Assembly (NCBI GenBank): GCA_005408345.1
Contig: SEMN01000452.1
Location: 310,001-374,000 of the forward strand
Direction of reading: 5' to 3'
Origin: Macquaria australasica
Taxonomy: Eukaryota; Chordata; Actinopteri; Centrarchiformes; Percichthyidae
Length of the DNA: 64,000 bases
The notes under the pieces are model-generated. The model searched no databases. It was not told the origin of the DNA and saw only the letters and a list, made by a program, of their open reading frames with translations. The translations under genes were made by a program, and so were the position numbers. Each line of letters begins with the position of its first letter. The stretch's first letter is position 1. Below are positions 15,009-24,641 of the stretch, one piece after another.

Positions 15009-17376
15009 CAGGTATCATCATACTCCTGCTGCAGCTCAACATGAAGGAGCAGTGAAGAGAAAGAAACACTAGAATGGAAACGGAGGTGAGGGATGGGAGA
15101 AGAGCCTCTTCCTCCTCCCTCTTCTTTCTCCTCCTCTGATGGGCAGCTATAAAGACGGGCTGAATGTAATGATGTGTAAAATGAGAAAAATGTCACCCTC
15201 GGTGGAAGGAGGGAGGGAGGAGGGGGAGATGGAAAGCAGCCATTTGAGGATTTGATGTGTTTAATTTTAAGAGGGGCAGAGTGGAGGGTGTTGTGGTGCC
15301 CTCTGGGATGAGATGATGGACGGGCACTTCATGGGATAATCTCAAAACGCCACTAGGTCTTTGACTGGCTTTTTGTCTGAAGGGGATAAATGGATTAGAA
15401 AGTGGAAGGAGACTTGACTGAAGAAGAGGAAGAGGAAAAAATAGAAGAGGCACACCAGGACGATTTATAGTGATGAAGAGAGGGACAGATGAGTGTCAGT
15501 AAAGAAAGGGAGGAGGAGGCAGTGATATTGACCCGCTGAGAGCTACAGCTGAGTCATTCACAGAGGAAGGAAGAGAACGAAAACTACTTCAATAAAATTA
15601 TTATTAGTTTATAATAACAATAACTCAAGTGGAAGTAGAAGTACTCAAGATAAATACTTAAATAAGAGCCTAGGAAAGTTGACATGATAAGTGGAGTCCC
15701 TCAGGGATCAATACTTGGTCCACTACTATTCAGCCGGTACATGTTGATTCAATGCAACATAATCCGCAAACACATTACGCTGATGACAGAGTTATACCCG
15801 TCCTTGTCCTTGAGACTGTAGATCAGTATTTTGTGCCATAAATTCCAGATATTTAGTCTTTCAGAATTAAAAGATTTTGTCTGGGTGGACAAACCGTTGA
15901 TACAGCATTTTGAACGGTGGCCAAGAGAGCTTAACGCACTGCAACTTAAAAATTAAAGGTGTTTTTGGCGTCATAATTGTGTCCGTTCTGATAATGTTAA
16001 CTGAGCGCTTGCCTCCTTGAGATTCGGGAAATGTGACTCGTTTGTTAGGACACAGAGCGAGCCTCCTACAGCTTTCCAAATAAACGTAATTTTTTACATG
16101 AATCATTTAAAATGCTTGTCTCTGAGTAGACCAGAAGTAAACAAAGAAAGTCATCCCTTGGATTAACCATTGTAACTAACTGCATAAGGATCTACTTACT
16201 GGATAATTTGCTGGCTAAGTGCTCAAGTTTCTCAAGTACAGGGACGTGATTTTTCCGGATTGATCCGGAATTCCGGATTTTCTGACCTGAAAATGTGACG
16301 CACATGAATCATGCAGATTCGTAAAAAAAAATTAAAAGGGGGGGTTCTGAACTCAACATAGCAAATTCCACACCTGCGTATTGGGTACCCCAGTCGAGCC
16401 AGCTGTCAAAGCTGGTGCTAGTCTAGACACATGCAGCACTTGGCTGTATGAATGGTGGCTTTTCAAGTAACGTTAATCCCTATGATTACTGTGAATAACC
16501 ACATTTAGATAATAGCTCGATTAAAGAGTTTACATGGTTCATAGTAACGTGATTTCCCCAGTAACCCTGCGTTTATGTCGGTTAATTGGATACTCAATTA
16601 GCTATTTTGTAAGGGTGGCAGTGAGGACAGTAATGTTAGCTGTGTCTTTCTGCGCTCGCGCTTCGGCTCTAATTGTCTGCCTTGCACAAAGCAGATAGTC
16701 ACACAAATAACGTTAGACTAAATGTAAACATACACATTATTTTAATAATGATAACTTTATGTAATTACAGCACTATAAATAGTTATCCTGCATTTCTATG
16801 TGAGACCAAATGAAGGGAACTGACAGACTATTCTGATGATAATTTCTTTTTCTTTCTTTTTTTTTGTCACCTACATGGATTTATGGCCAGGCTAACACTG
16901 AACAGCCCTGTGGTTGATGAGGGGGTTAAAATAGGTTTAAATATAAAATTTATGAAAAAATAAATAAAATTTAAAAAAAGAATGTCTTGGGTCATACTTT
17001 ACCATCCATATGATAATTGTAGATCCCATTTTTTTAAGGGGGGAGGGGGGTGAAACTTGACTGATTGAAGAGGTCTGCAGCTACAAGTACAGGCTGTAAA
17101 GATTTTGTCAGTTTCTCGTTGCAGATATTGTGAGCACAGATGACAAACTTTTAATAATCTTCCTCCTCCCCTCAGGTGCGTTTCAACCCGAACATGTGCT
17201 GCCATACCTGGGTGGTGTCGGGAGGCCAGACAGGGCTGGTCAGACTAAACTGTCTGAGGAGTATGATCAGCTCCCAGGCCAAGAAGATAATAAGTGAGAA
17301 CCAGGCCCAGTTCAACGCGCTGTACTCGCCACAAGACCAGAAGGAGGCTGTCCAAACTGTGACAGACGAGCTATAG
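1..17376 (+). CDS. gtf3c2: General transcription factor 3C polypeptide 2 (TFIIIC110-type subunit), 3' eleven exons
   Basis: This gene encodes a subunit of TFIIIC, the nuclear factor that binds the internal A and B boxes of tRNA-type promoters and recruits TFIIIB and RNA polymerase III. Eleven exons join without a frame break: 1-30, 165-265, 6883-6914, 7139-7268, 7579-7723, 10832-10993, 11525-11603, 13047-13175, 13385-13660, 14833-14940 and 17176-17376, giving about 464 codons. All have AG acceptors and GT donors. The translation follows the C-terminal half of the vertebrate protein as recalled: YSLPHPDALL, AIGFYDGVVGLWDLS, CLLAHDHAVRALAF, GEDRYVKTWDLRRLYNPI, YTDWLNSVV and WVVSGGQTGLVRL. These are WD40 blades, with recognisable WD dipeptides at LWDL and TWDL. 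The human protein is about 911 residues, so the N-terminal half lies left of the window. The main oddity is a glutamate-rich linker in the 13385-13660 exon. The identity is secure; exon ends were read by eye. Confidence 0.93.
165..265 (+). CDS. gtf3c2: gtf3c2 exon, WD-repeat blade strand
   Basis: The exon starts after a cttgcccag acceptor and ends at a gtaag donor. It encodes LGLLAVASSSSVVTIYSLP followed by HPDALLSNKKPADS, close to the human LLALACSDGRVLLYSLPHPEALL stretch. It ends one base into a glycine codon. Confidence 0.9.
2990..3490 (+). repeat. Interspersed fish repeat, 'tctagcgccacc' family, copy 1 (broken)
   Basis: The stretch contains 'ggtctgtccaacatg...ggttcagag', then 'gttccccagaggataaatcc' and 'tctagcgccaccagcaggtc'. 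The same word order recurs at 5757-5990 and 36416-36530, and in reverse at 33386-33580, so this is a dispersed family. It looks like a decayed copy with an insertion in the middle. Confidence 0.55.
4303..4343 (+). repeat. (GT)n microsatellite
   Basis: About 40 bp of GT, interrupted once by a TT. Read in frame it yields meaningless VCVC or HTHT peptides. Confidence 0.95.
5757..5990 (+). repeat. Interspersed fish repeat, 'tctagcgccatc' family, copy 2
   Basis: The copy contains 'ggtctgtctgtccgacag', 'tcatgttccccataggatga', 'ctttggtgatcccctgac' and 'tctagcgccatcaacaggtc', in the same order as the other copies of this family. Confidence 0.6.
6883..6914 (+). CDS. gtf3c2: gtf3c2 micro-exon (32 bp)
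   Basis: A 32-bp exon between a ctctttgcag acceptor and a gtaggc donor. It completes a glycine codon and adds NASQQLPVYQ, ending in phase 0. It would be missed by open-frame searches; its phase fits both neighbours. Confidence 0.75.
7139..7268 (+). CDS. gtf3c2: gtf3c2 exon, WD-repeat region
   Basis: The exon follows ttctgcag and ends at gtatgaa. It encodes AEGVLTLKLGSFKAP...SGQVLSMDWLPEKPHNIMA, then IGFYD. The human equivalent reads CLSLAWMPTRPHQHLAAGYYNG, so the alignment is clear. It ends one base into a glycine codon. Confidence 0.93.
7579..7723 (+). CDS. gtf3c2: gtf3c2 exon, WD-repeat region
   Basis: The exon follows a CT-rich tract and ctccag, and ends at gtagac. It encodes VVGLWDLSTKSPLLRVRES, then LLPYRCLLAHDHAVRALAF, matching the human VVFWNLPTNSPLQRIR and FLAHDQAVRTLQW segments. 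It ends two bases into an arginine codon. Confidence 0.95.
7724..10831 (+). other. gtf3c2 intron, 3.1 kb
   Basis: No exon was recognised. Scattered repeat fragments include 'tcaagtttatttgtataacgcc' near 8140, a common fish repeat tail, and a 'ggctgaccaatatatcagcc' piece near 10560 that resembles another dispersed fish repeat. Confidence 0.5.
10832..10993 (+). CDS. gtf3c2: gtf3c2 exon, WD-repeat blade with TWDLRRLYNP
   Basis: The exon follows ttctctctcag and ends at gc|gtaag. It encodes HLLVTTGEDRYVKTWDLRRL and YNPIAVQKRYLTNEIYWPL, then LLLAQENAYA. Human GTF3C2 has [24 protein letters not shown] here, which is a diagnostic match. Confidence 0.95.
11525..11603 (+). CDS. gtf3c2: gtf3c2 exon
   Basis: The acceptor is ttattcag after a long T tract, and the donor is gtgagtg. 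It encodes ASGSHGVHYFDHNVRTIFA and IPRTGTLW, parallel to the human GLCGIHYIDAGYLGFKAYF and APRKGTVW. It ends in phase 0. Confidence 0.92.
11860..12190. mobile_element. hAT-like MITE with AGGGTTCGTAC ends
   Basis: The ends are perfect 11-bp inverted repeats, AGGGTTCGTAC on the left and GTACGAACCCT on the right. The outer 8 bases, GTACCCGC and GTACCCAG, match at 6 of 8 positions, the length expected of a hAT target-site duplication. The 331-bp interior has no transposase frame, so this is a non-autonomous element in a gtf3c2 intron. Confidence 0.75.
13047..13175 (+). CDS. gtf3c2: gtf3c2 exon
   Basis: The exon has 43 codons between cattgcag and gtaag. It encodes SISYTDWLNSVVTSDTLGEV and ILALLPQICYSPQYVKRTLE, then RRF. 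It aligns with the human SLSGSDWLGTIAAGDISGELI and KRPVERRF segments. Confidence 0.95.
13385..13660 (+). CDS. gtf3c2: gtf3c2 exon with acidic linker
   Basis: The exon has 92 codons between cttcag and gtgggtag. It begins PVYFTSLVPYDATKEENQE, then passes through about 45 residues dominated by Glu, Gly, Asp and Asn (VEEEEGDTVEEQEGGDAEG and on), then a basic RRRKDK. It returns to conserved sequence at RFQTYKEAAKKYCLHH, like the human ARTYTETVNHHYLLF. The acidic stretch is longer than the human linker and built on GAG/GGA-rich DNA. Confidence 0.93.
13789..14033. mobile_element. MITE with TAGGGCTGGGT ends
   Basis: Inverted ends TAGGGCTGGGT and ACCCAGCCCTA enclose about 245 bp with no coding capacity. 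The outermost TA at each end could be a Tc1/mariner-type target duplication. It lies in the intron after the acidic exon. Confidence 0.65.
14833..14940 (+). CDS. gtf3c2: gtf3c2 exon
   Basis: The exon has 36 codons after cttgcag, ending at gtatct. It encodes RSFAGGEKRAVWKRMKVTE, then TTLNIDEMPLAALHK. It matches the human LQLEAIHK end directly before the VRFSPN blade. Confidence 0.92.
14955..15004 (+). repeat. (AC)n microsatellite
   Basis: About 50 bp of uninterrupted AC just inside the last intron of gtf3c2. Confidence 0.97.
15682..15800 (+). mobile_element. Non-LTR retrotransposon reverse-transcriptase fragment
   Basis: From 15693 the frame reads GVPQGSILGPLLFS, the conserved motif of non-LTR (jockey/Rex-like) reverse transcriptases. 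About 80 bases later another frame reads HYADDRV, containing the catalytic YxDD-type box. The two motifs lie in different frames and much closer together than in an intact enzyme, so this is a broken, deleted scrap. Confidence 0.7.
17176..17376 (+). CDS. gtf3c2: gtf3c2 terminal coding exon
   Basis: The exon follows cctcccctcag and encodes VRFNPNMCCHTWVVSGGQTG, then LVRLNCLRSM and a polar tail ending TVTDEL before a TAG stop. It matches the human [26 protein letters not shown] segment. The tail after the blade is shorter than in the human protein. Confidence 0.95.
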   Translation: MRFNPNMCCHTWVVSGGQTGLVRLNCLRSMISSQAKKIISENQAQFNALYSPQDQKEAVQTVTDEL

Positions 17377-19263
17377 CAAGAGCTCAATGGTACTCTTTCA
17401 CGAACTCTGAACCTGTTATCCTCTAGTTGGAATTCGGTCTGAAAGTGTTCCCAGTTATTGGAGGACCTCGGGTAAGAGTTTCCTCCTGTAACCTCACCAC
17501 CTCCACACTCTACAACTTGTCTTTCCACAGACTGAACACTGAACCGATCACTGCTTTACTTTCCCACCAAATGTCTAATTTTTCGATCTTTTTCTGCTGT
17601 TCACCAAACTTGATCAAAAGTGTCAATGGTGACAGTTTATTTGCCTCAGAAGTTTGAGCAGCTGGCAGTTAAGTGCCTTGCTTTAGGGTTTCCACCTAAT
17701 GGTTGTTGAGTCCAAGTAGGTCAAGTAGGGTTTTTGGTTGCTCCAGTATCTCCTACTTGGCATACAAATGGCAGACATGGCAGTGAATCCATTGTTAACA
17801 GCAGTCCAAGGTAATAGAAATGTAAATTATCAGCTGCGTTCACTTATAAAATCAACTACTCTCAGGAAAAGTAATTACTACCTGCTGCTTTTTTAATTGA
17901 TGATAACAGCAACTGAGAATCTTGTTTTTGCTGCCCTCCAGTGGTTAAAGTTGTCTCCAGTGATGTACGAGTGTACTTCAGGGTGTGTCAGTACACCGTG
18001 ACATCACTGCTGGGTGCGGTTTACAGGTGCAACAGACTTGAACCTTGGAACCAGGATGGTGTTTGTTAGTCAAAATATCAAAAACATGCATCCTATTTAT
18101 TTCACTTCTGTTGATATAATGCAAAGCAGACTTTACTCATTACTCTTCTATATGTTATATATATCCACACCAAATTCAAACAAAAGTGTTTGTGGTCACA
18201 AAATGGAAGATATGAAGGACTGAGTTGCAAAACGTGAGAAACTGGGTAAACCTAAAACCTTTCTTGTACATTATTTTGGCAAACTTTTAATTTTTGTAAT
18301 CAAGGCATTCCACTGCAGTTTATGTGAATTTCTGTCATCTGATTTGTTGACCTTTTTACGAGCAAGAACGTGCAGCAACAAGAAAAGCTGTATCATTCTT
18401 TAACTCGTTGTGCTGGTTGGTCGATCGATCAAAAACATTGTGGTCACATTTGTTGTCCAGAGCAATCATTACAACGTGGGCTAGTGTTGGCCTCGACAAC
18501 GTGCTATTTAATTATTTTTTCACAATACATTAAAGATACACTTTTTTTTTTATTTTGTTTTAGCACCAACAAAGTCTCCTCCCACCTCACTGTTGGATTT
18601 TTAAAGCTGCGAACTGTGCTGAGTTTCAAAACATCAACAGCAAGCTGAGAAAAATTGGAGCGTATCTTAAAGCTCGTTTTCGCTGCTGTATCTTTGTACT
18701 TGATCATTTTTCTCTTTTACTATGTAACTCAGGCTATAACTGAGGGGAAATACTTGAATTTTTTTTATTGTAACTGCTGGATGTAATGTTTATAAATGAC
18801 AACTTTTAGGGTTTTTTTTGGTTTTTTTCTTTACCGGTTAAACTCATTCCTGGTTTTATTCATTATTTCTTTTCATTATAACAGCTGCAGTATTGTGACA
18901 CGACCTCATTTATTTTTCAGTGTCTACAAAACAAATTATTATTATTTACAGACGCAGCTGTCTTGTTTTTTAGAGGTTGTCTTAAACATTCAATTAGTCA
19001 TCAGTTTTTGTTTTTATTTTGTTTCAATTTATGTACAAATCTCACTGACAGTTTCAGAATGATGTTTAGTTAACACCATGTCAGTCCTGAAAAATAGTTA
19101 ATTACTGGCAATATTATCGTTAACTTGTAAATCCTAAAAATGATCATAAAAGCATCAAAATGTACAGTGCCTGCTCTTTTCTTGTTCTGCTCTGTTGCTA
19201 TTTTTGAAATGTTACATGTAATAAATGTTTCTGAAAAAACAAATTGAGTAAATATTAAATAAA
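17377..19263 (+). other. gtf3c2 probable 3' UTR
   Basis: No coding exon was recognised after the stop. AATAAA signals lie at 19220-19225 and 19258-19263, with further ones at 19589-19598 beyond an inverted-repeat element. The T-rich tract at 18780-19060 fits UTR sequence. Which signal is used cannot be told from the sequence. Confidence 0.45.
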
Positions 19264-19339
19264 GTTGAGATTGAAAGTTCACCCTTGACCATGAAAACAG
19301 CAGTTGGCAAAACAATCTTATCACAAGGTGTGTTGTAGT

Positions 19340-19556
19340 AGCTGTTCTGGAGCTTTCGATCATATCGCATGATCTTCATCAGCAGATGGAATTTGTCATG
19401 AAATGTTAGATTTTCAAATTTTGAAATTGTAGATGTGTTGTCAACTGCTGTACTGAGAAAAAATAAAAATTTCAACATTGCAAGTCCATGACAACTGGGC
19501 AAACTCCATCTGCTGATGAAGATCATGTAATACGATGGAAAGGCCCAGAACGGCCA
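19340..19556. mobile_element. Inverted-repeat (MITE-like) element with 'atgatcttcatcagcagatgg' arms
   Basis: Arms at about 19340-19400 and 19490-19556 are imperfect reverse complements. The core 'gatcttcatcagcagatgga' on the left pairs with 'tccatctgctgatgaagatc' on the right. The interior is AT-rich and non-coding. It sits at the 3' end of gtf3c2, between candidate polyadenylation signals. Confidence 0.65.
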
Positions 19557-19599
19557 TTATTGAAACTTGTGGTGTGATTGATTTGCCAATAAATAAAGT

Positions 19600-22500
19600 G
19601 TCTAATGGCAGGTTGGCCTGGATTAGTGATATAAATGGAAACTACGCAGCTTTAGAATAATTATTTTGATCAAAATCCAAATACAAAATAGGGTTGGGGT
19701 ATAAAAAGGCTAAACTGCTTTAAAGGGATCTCGTTGACCTGCATCTCTAAAATAATCCAGCCTCTTTCCATCATCTGCAATCTTTTATTCCACTACAAAA
19801 AACTCTTGCCACACACAAAAATGAAATATCAAACATCACAGATGTGACATGTGGATTTATGCAACGTCACCAGAACACTTAGACAAATAGGACTTTTTAA
19901 AGACCGATTGTACAAGGGAGATAAATAGTATTTACACGTATACACAAATTCATACACAATATTTCACATATATACAACAGTCACACAAATACAGCAACAG
20001 CACAACACAGAGCATTCTCAAACATTAAACTTTCATAGTGAACAAACAGGAACAGTTGCTGCGTCTCAAATCGCGTACTTCCGTTAGTACACTTACATGC
20101 AGTACACTATGTACTGACTTGTGTAGTGCGTTAATTTTGACAGGGTGTTGTCTCAAATCTTTTTAATGGTGGATTGTAGCTGGGCAGAGCATTATTGCCA
20201 ACATTTTATCGCGATTGCCGCATGCCAAAATATCTGCCAGCTTGTTTGCTCACTTGACTTCAATTCAATTATATTAAAAATTAATAAAAGATGAACGTGC
20301 TTTTACTTTTAGCCGTAACAACCGCGGCTGCCATTTTCATACGTTGGTGGTCCCTCCCCTTCCACTATGTAGCCAAGATGGCGACCGTTGAGGGTGAGAA
20401 GTGTGCAGCGTTCCACACTCAACTTTCTGACCGTTATGAGTACACCATCCGGGTACTCATAGTATACTGCATTTTGCCATATTAAGTGTAAGTACGCGAT
20501 TTGAGACACAGCAGGTGTTTTTCTGAAATGAATTTAACATCATCAGATTGTAAAGAAAGACTTTGGCTCCGGTTTAACACCGCAGCCTGTAGAGGAGAAC
20601 TTCAGTATGCATGTATATCAAAACTATTACAGTAAAATGCATTGGTCTTTATTACATTCACTTTGTTTTAACTTAGTCTTCATAGCTGTTGGGTCCATAT
20701 ATATTCTCATTTTGCATTATTTCAAAAGGAAAAATGTATTTAAATATACAGGATCTCCTTAAAAATTGGTGAAAATATAGAATTTTAAAGAAGATATCTT
20801 TTCTTTGATTAATCCTCCGCATGGTATATCAACATATTCTGATTGGCAGTTGAACAAGAAACTTCTTACTGTACATGATATTGAATAACAGCTAACAACC
20901 ATGCAAGTATTTGGATCAGAATGGATGTCAACTAGGCGTTTACAGTGTACAAGTGTCCTTTCTTTGAGAGCAACTAACAACATCAACACTTTATAGTAGC
21001 TGCGAAACATTACAGGCATGTCAACTGGCTTGTTGGCTTTTTCTGATGGGTGCAAAATGATAAATGATTCTCTTTACTCAAGTCCAAAGTATTAACCAAT
21101 ACCAACCAAAAAACTGTCCCAAAGTTCCATGAAACGTGCTGCGGATATTCGTGGTCCCCAGAAATTGACACCGTGATCGTCCCCCTAGCACCGAGATTAA
21201 GCCCAACATTTCATTAAAATCCAATCTAGAGGGCAGTTTGATGTTTACCAAGCCCGTTCCAGCTCCCCAGAGGATGAACTCTTCTGTTTTGTTCATTATA
21301 CAACCTCTCCTGTTGTGCTTCTCTCTGGCTGATTGCTCAACATAGCTAACTAGAGAATGCAATTTCTGAAGAAGCTGGACTTCAGCTTGGCTTCATATAT
21401 ATATATATATATAGTATATGGGAGCTGAATAGCATTGCTTGACATATGGCTGGGAGTTAAACTGCATTGCTGGAGTATGAAGAGTTGGAATAACAGGAAA
21501 GGGATTAAAGGGGGCAACATGTAGTGTAAGCAATGAGAGGTGTTAAAATGAGAGTTATAGTGTAAGGACTTATATGAGCTTGAGTGTATGTTGATGTGTC
21601 ATTCAAGTGTCTAAGTTGGAATAATGGTAAACCATCAGCTGAGGTCTGAGCCTAAATGGAGGTGTGTGGTGTGTAAAGAAAAATAAAAGTCTTTCAGATT
21701 TTTATTTTGAAAGTCTTCAGCGCTCATAAAGCCTGCCATAATCTCTTGTTACCTTTCGGGGCTTTTATTTAGAAAATCCAGCCTACTCTAAGGCCCCAGA
21801 CTTACAAAACATGGATGGATGGATAGGCAGGCGTACAGATAGATGAAAGCTTGGGGAACAGAGAGTCATAGAGTAGATTTATGGGTAACACTGCAGCTAC
21901 AGGAGGGAAGAGAGGTAGATGAGATGGATGACAGCGTGAAGCTGAAACTAATCGTCCGACTGCAGGACTAAATCATTTTTGCCCTCAGACCCGAGTGTCC
22001 GCTCAGAGTTGACAGTGGAAGTAGCTGAATGCTTTTTTAGCCTGACACTTACTCATTCTCCTTCTGCTCAGTCGATACAGTGCGCGCTGCTTAGGTAAAC
22101 ACGTCTAAAGACAGGAATTTAATGTACGGTTGTGCGACTCTGACAAGTGAAACCAAGAATGCCTGCAACACAACAAAAACCGCCAAAAGAACTACCACCA
22201 AAAATAGCCCTTAATGAGTTCAGTTTTGAGGCTGTTGGTATCTTCGGAAACATCAACTACATCTCAACCAATCATCATATTTCCACTGAATTTTGCTCAA
22301 ATCCAGATGTTTTCATTCATCTTAAATAATCTCATTTTCCTGGCCCTCTGAAATGGATGGAAGAGATGACTCTTCATCTTTGGCATGATGTGATAAAATG
22401 AAACAAAGTACAGTACAGTAGAGAGAGTGGTCAAGTCCAGATTTAGCTGAATTATTAGATGTAAGACAGACACTTGAGCCAGCATGGTGTGATGAGGTAC

Positions 22501-24087
22501 AGTACGGTATAATGTTTAAAGGGAGCACTAGAACAGTTAGGTCAGGATACTGTAAGACCAGCGTGAGGGATCCAACAAGGCCATAAGATTGGAGATGTCT
22601 TTGTTTTGCAGCAAATTCATCGATGATAGCCTAAAAAGCATCATGACTATCAGCTGCTGTAACAGTCTTCTATTAATTTTGATAACTGCTGTTTCAGTTC
22701 CACTTGAGGACAAATATTGAAGTTTCTTGTAGATTAAAAGATGTCTTCAAATGGTTAATCATCCCATACTTGCTCATTTGTTAATCATGACATTGAGTAA
22801 CTAGCAGGTTGTAAAGTCCTTACTCCCTCAGTCTGATCTTCCTGAGGCAACAACCAACAGTATGTACAAAATTAATATTTTTAGAGAGGTATTAGTCATG
22901 CTTTTCTTCCTTTTTAAAAGACAGCTTTTGTCAGTGTACAAATTAACATGATGTTTGCAATGAGTTTATGTCAAGAAAGAACTTGTCAGCAAATAAAACG
23001 CTTTAAAAATGTACATCGTGAGCAGCTAGCGTTGCAGATTCATGTCTGACCTGTAGCAGAAAGCAGGTTAATGGAACGAACATGACAGTGAGCTGAAGAG
23101 TGAGTGTCCGGTAGATGAGCCGTTTGGCAAAGTTAGTGTTGAAACAACAGTCAAAGTCATCCATGTGTCCCGTGGTAGAACATTACATCACGTGCTCCAT
23201 GCTAACAGTTTAGCACATATGCTATTATGCTAATATATTAGGATTTGCATCTCTACTGTGTATAAGTAGCGTTAGCAGGGAAGTTAGCCCCAAAGCTTCA
23301 AAGTAATTGTGAACAATATATGTGGTCGTATATCTGGCAGTTTTCCTTAATTTACATGAAATACTAAAAATCAGGCAGTGTTTTCAACCAGCAGCAGCTA
23401 CTGTCACGAAGCAGACTGAAAAACTATTAGTCTTCTCCTGAAATAGTTGCATAAATATAAACTTTGCTGCATTGCTTAGATTGACTTTTAATATTTCCTT
23501 TTAAAAGTTTTGTTACCTAGACGTCAAACAGAAAATACAAACCATTAAACATTATTTTTTAACTAATACGGGACTCTGTCATCCAGTCACCCAATCTATG
23601 CTCTGTCCTTGCGTCATTACTCTTCATTACCGCGTCACCTTGTCTTATTTCTACGCTTGTGCTACGACGGACTCCTGCTGCTCCTATTGCCACGGTCATA
23701 TATATTAATACAAACTTCATGGCAGAGTTTTACCCAGAACTTCTTGCGTGGACAAGAAGACATGAAGAACACATTCAAGCGCAAGTAATTAGCTCTGTAA
23801 CCTATTTGCAACTACTTTAAACTAGCCGTGAGCTGGCTAATAAGTCTGGTGAACACATTTTGCTATTATAGCTTATTTTTCCATCTGTCAATAAGTAGTC
23901 ATTTCATAAAAAGCGCTGTAATGTGATCTTGTGTTTAGTGTTTTGGTGACTGGGATCAGAATTTCTGATGACAAGAAGGAGGTGAGATGGAAGAGGTCTT
24001 ACGGCTCTCTCATATCTTTTAGGACAGGATGAACATTTTGGCTAAACTGTCTTTGTCAGGGCTCCACCTTCTTTTAGTCTTGATAGA
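19600..24087. other. Intergenic region between gtf3c2 and the zinc transporter
   Basis: The two genes converge here. Apart from the MITE at 20057-20513 and a short AT array near 21398, nothing was recognised. Low-complexity AT-rich DNA dominates. Short open frames, such as those near 20300, fall inside the MITE or lack any recognisable protein similarity. Confidence 0.55.
20057..20513. mobile_element. MITE with TGCTG(C/T)GTCTCAAATCGCGTACTT ends
   Basis: The left end 'tgctgcgtctcaaatcgcg' and the right end 'cgcgatttgagacacagca' are inverted repeats with one mismatch over about 24 bp, and the similarity fades inward. The 457-bp interior has no transposase. The target-site duplication is unclear, so the superfamily (hAT or PIF/Harbinger) is left open. 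Confidence 0.75.
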
Positions 24088-24093
24088 TTTATT
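24088..24093 (-). terminator. Candidate polyadenylation signal of the zinc transporter gene
   Basis: AATAAA on the minus strand about 400 bases beyond the stop codon at 24496-24498. It is the nearest good signal noticed; usage is inferred. Confidence 0.4.
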
Positions 24094-24495
24094 TACAGGC
24101 CAGCACCTTACCAACCCAGTGTGCAGCCTCACCCCAGTTCTTCTTGCATAATTGTTCCAGTATTTAGTAAAAACCCCACACAACCTTAAGGACTGAGAAC
24201 CATACACCCCTTTTTTTGAAGAGAGACTTTGAGAAGGACTACAAGGCTTAGTGGGCCTGTTCCATGTTAGCATGGAGCTCCAGCGTCAGCACTCTTCTAC
24301 CGACACATAGATGATTTCGCTGTCTTAATTTCTTGTGACTTAATGGCAAACAATCTACCAAAAAACTCCTTTTAACAGGAAGCTGCATTGTGAATGCAGC
24401 TCTCACTGGTCCAGCTCACCCAGAGATAATGAAAAATGTGCCTGAGCCATTCCATGTCCTTGTTGGGTCCAGCCTTGTCCGGTCCAGTATCAGCA

Positions 24496-24641
24496 TCAGT
24501 CACTGGGGTCCTGGCAGTGGGAGCAGTGGCTCATGTCTTCAGAGTAGAGCTCTACCTGGATGGTGATGCTGTAGAAACCAAACTTGGTGTGGAGCAGATG
24601 GGTGGCCTCCTGCAGCACAGACTGAGCGTCAGCACCCTCCT
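24496..24641 (-). CDS. slc30a2/slc30a3: Zinc transporter last coding exon
   Basis: The acceptor is tttcacgtcag on the minus strand. The exon encodes EGADAQSVLQEATHLLHTKF and GFYSITIQVELYSEDM, ending with paired cysteines (HCSHCQDPSD) and TGA. This is the C-terminal cytosolic domain with its cysteine pair, typical of ZnT2/3/8. Confidence 0.93.

Larger units (their letters stand above)
14941..17175 (+). other. gtf3c2 last intron, 2.2 kb
   Basis: The intron begins with a CA array (14955-15004) 14 bases after the donor. It also contains purine-rich DNA (15080-15530), a LINE reverse-transcriptase scrap (15682-15800) and, near 16250, three TCCGGA-type palindromes in 28 bases. No further exon is seen. 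Confidence 0.6.

Noticed and set aside
20291..20509. Open frames on both strands near 20.3-20.5 kb
   Set aside because: They fall inside the MITE at 20057-20513 and show no transposase motif.
23720..23820. Short frame starting MAEFYPELLAWTRRHEEH
   Set aside because: It is short, ends quickly and has no recognisable domain or splice partner; noted only because its composition looks protein-like.
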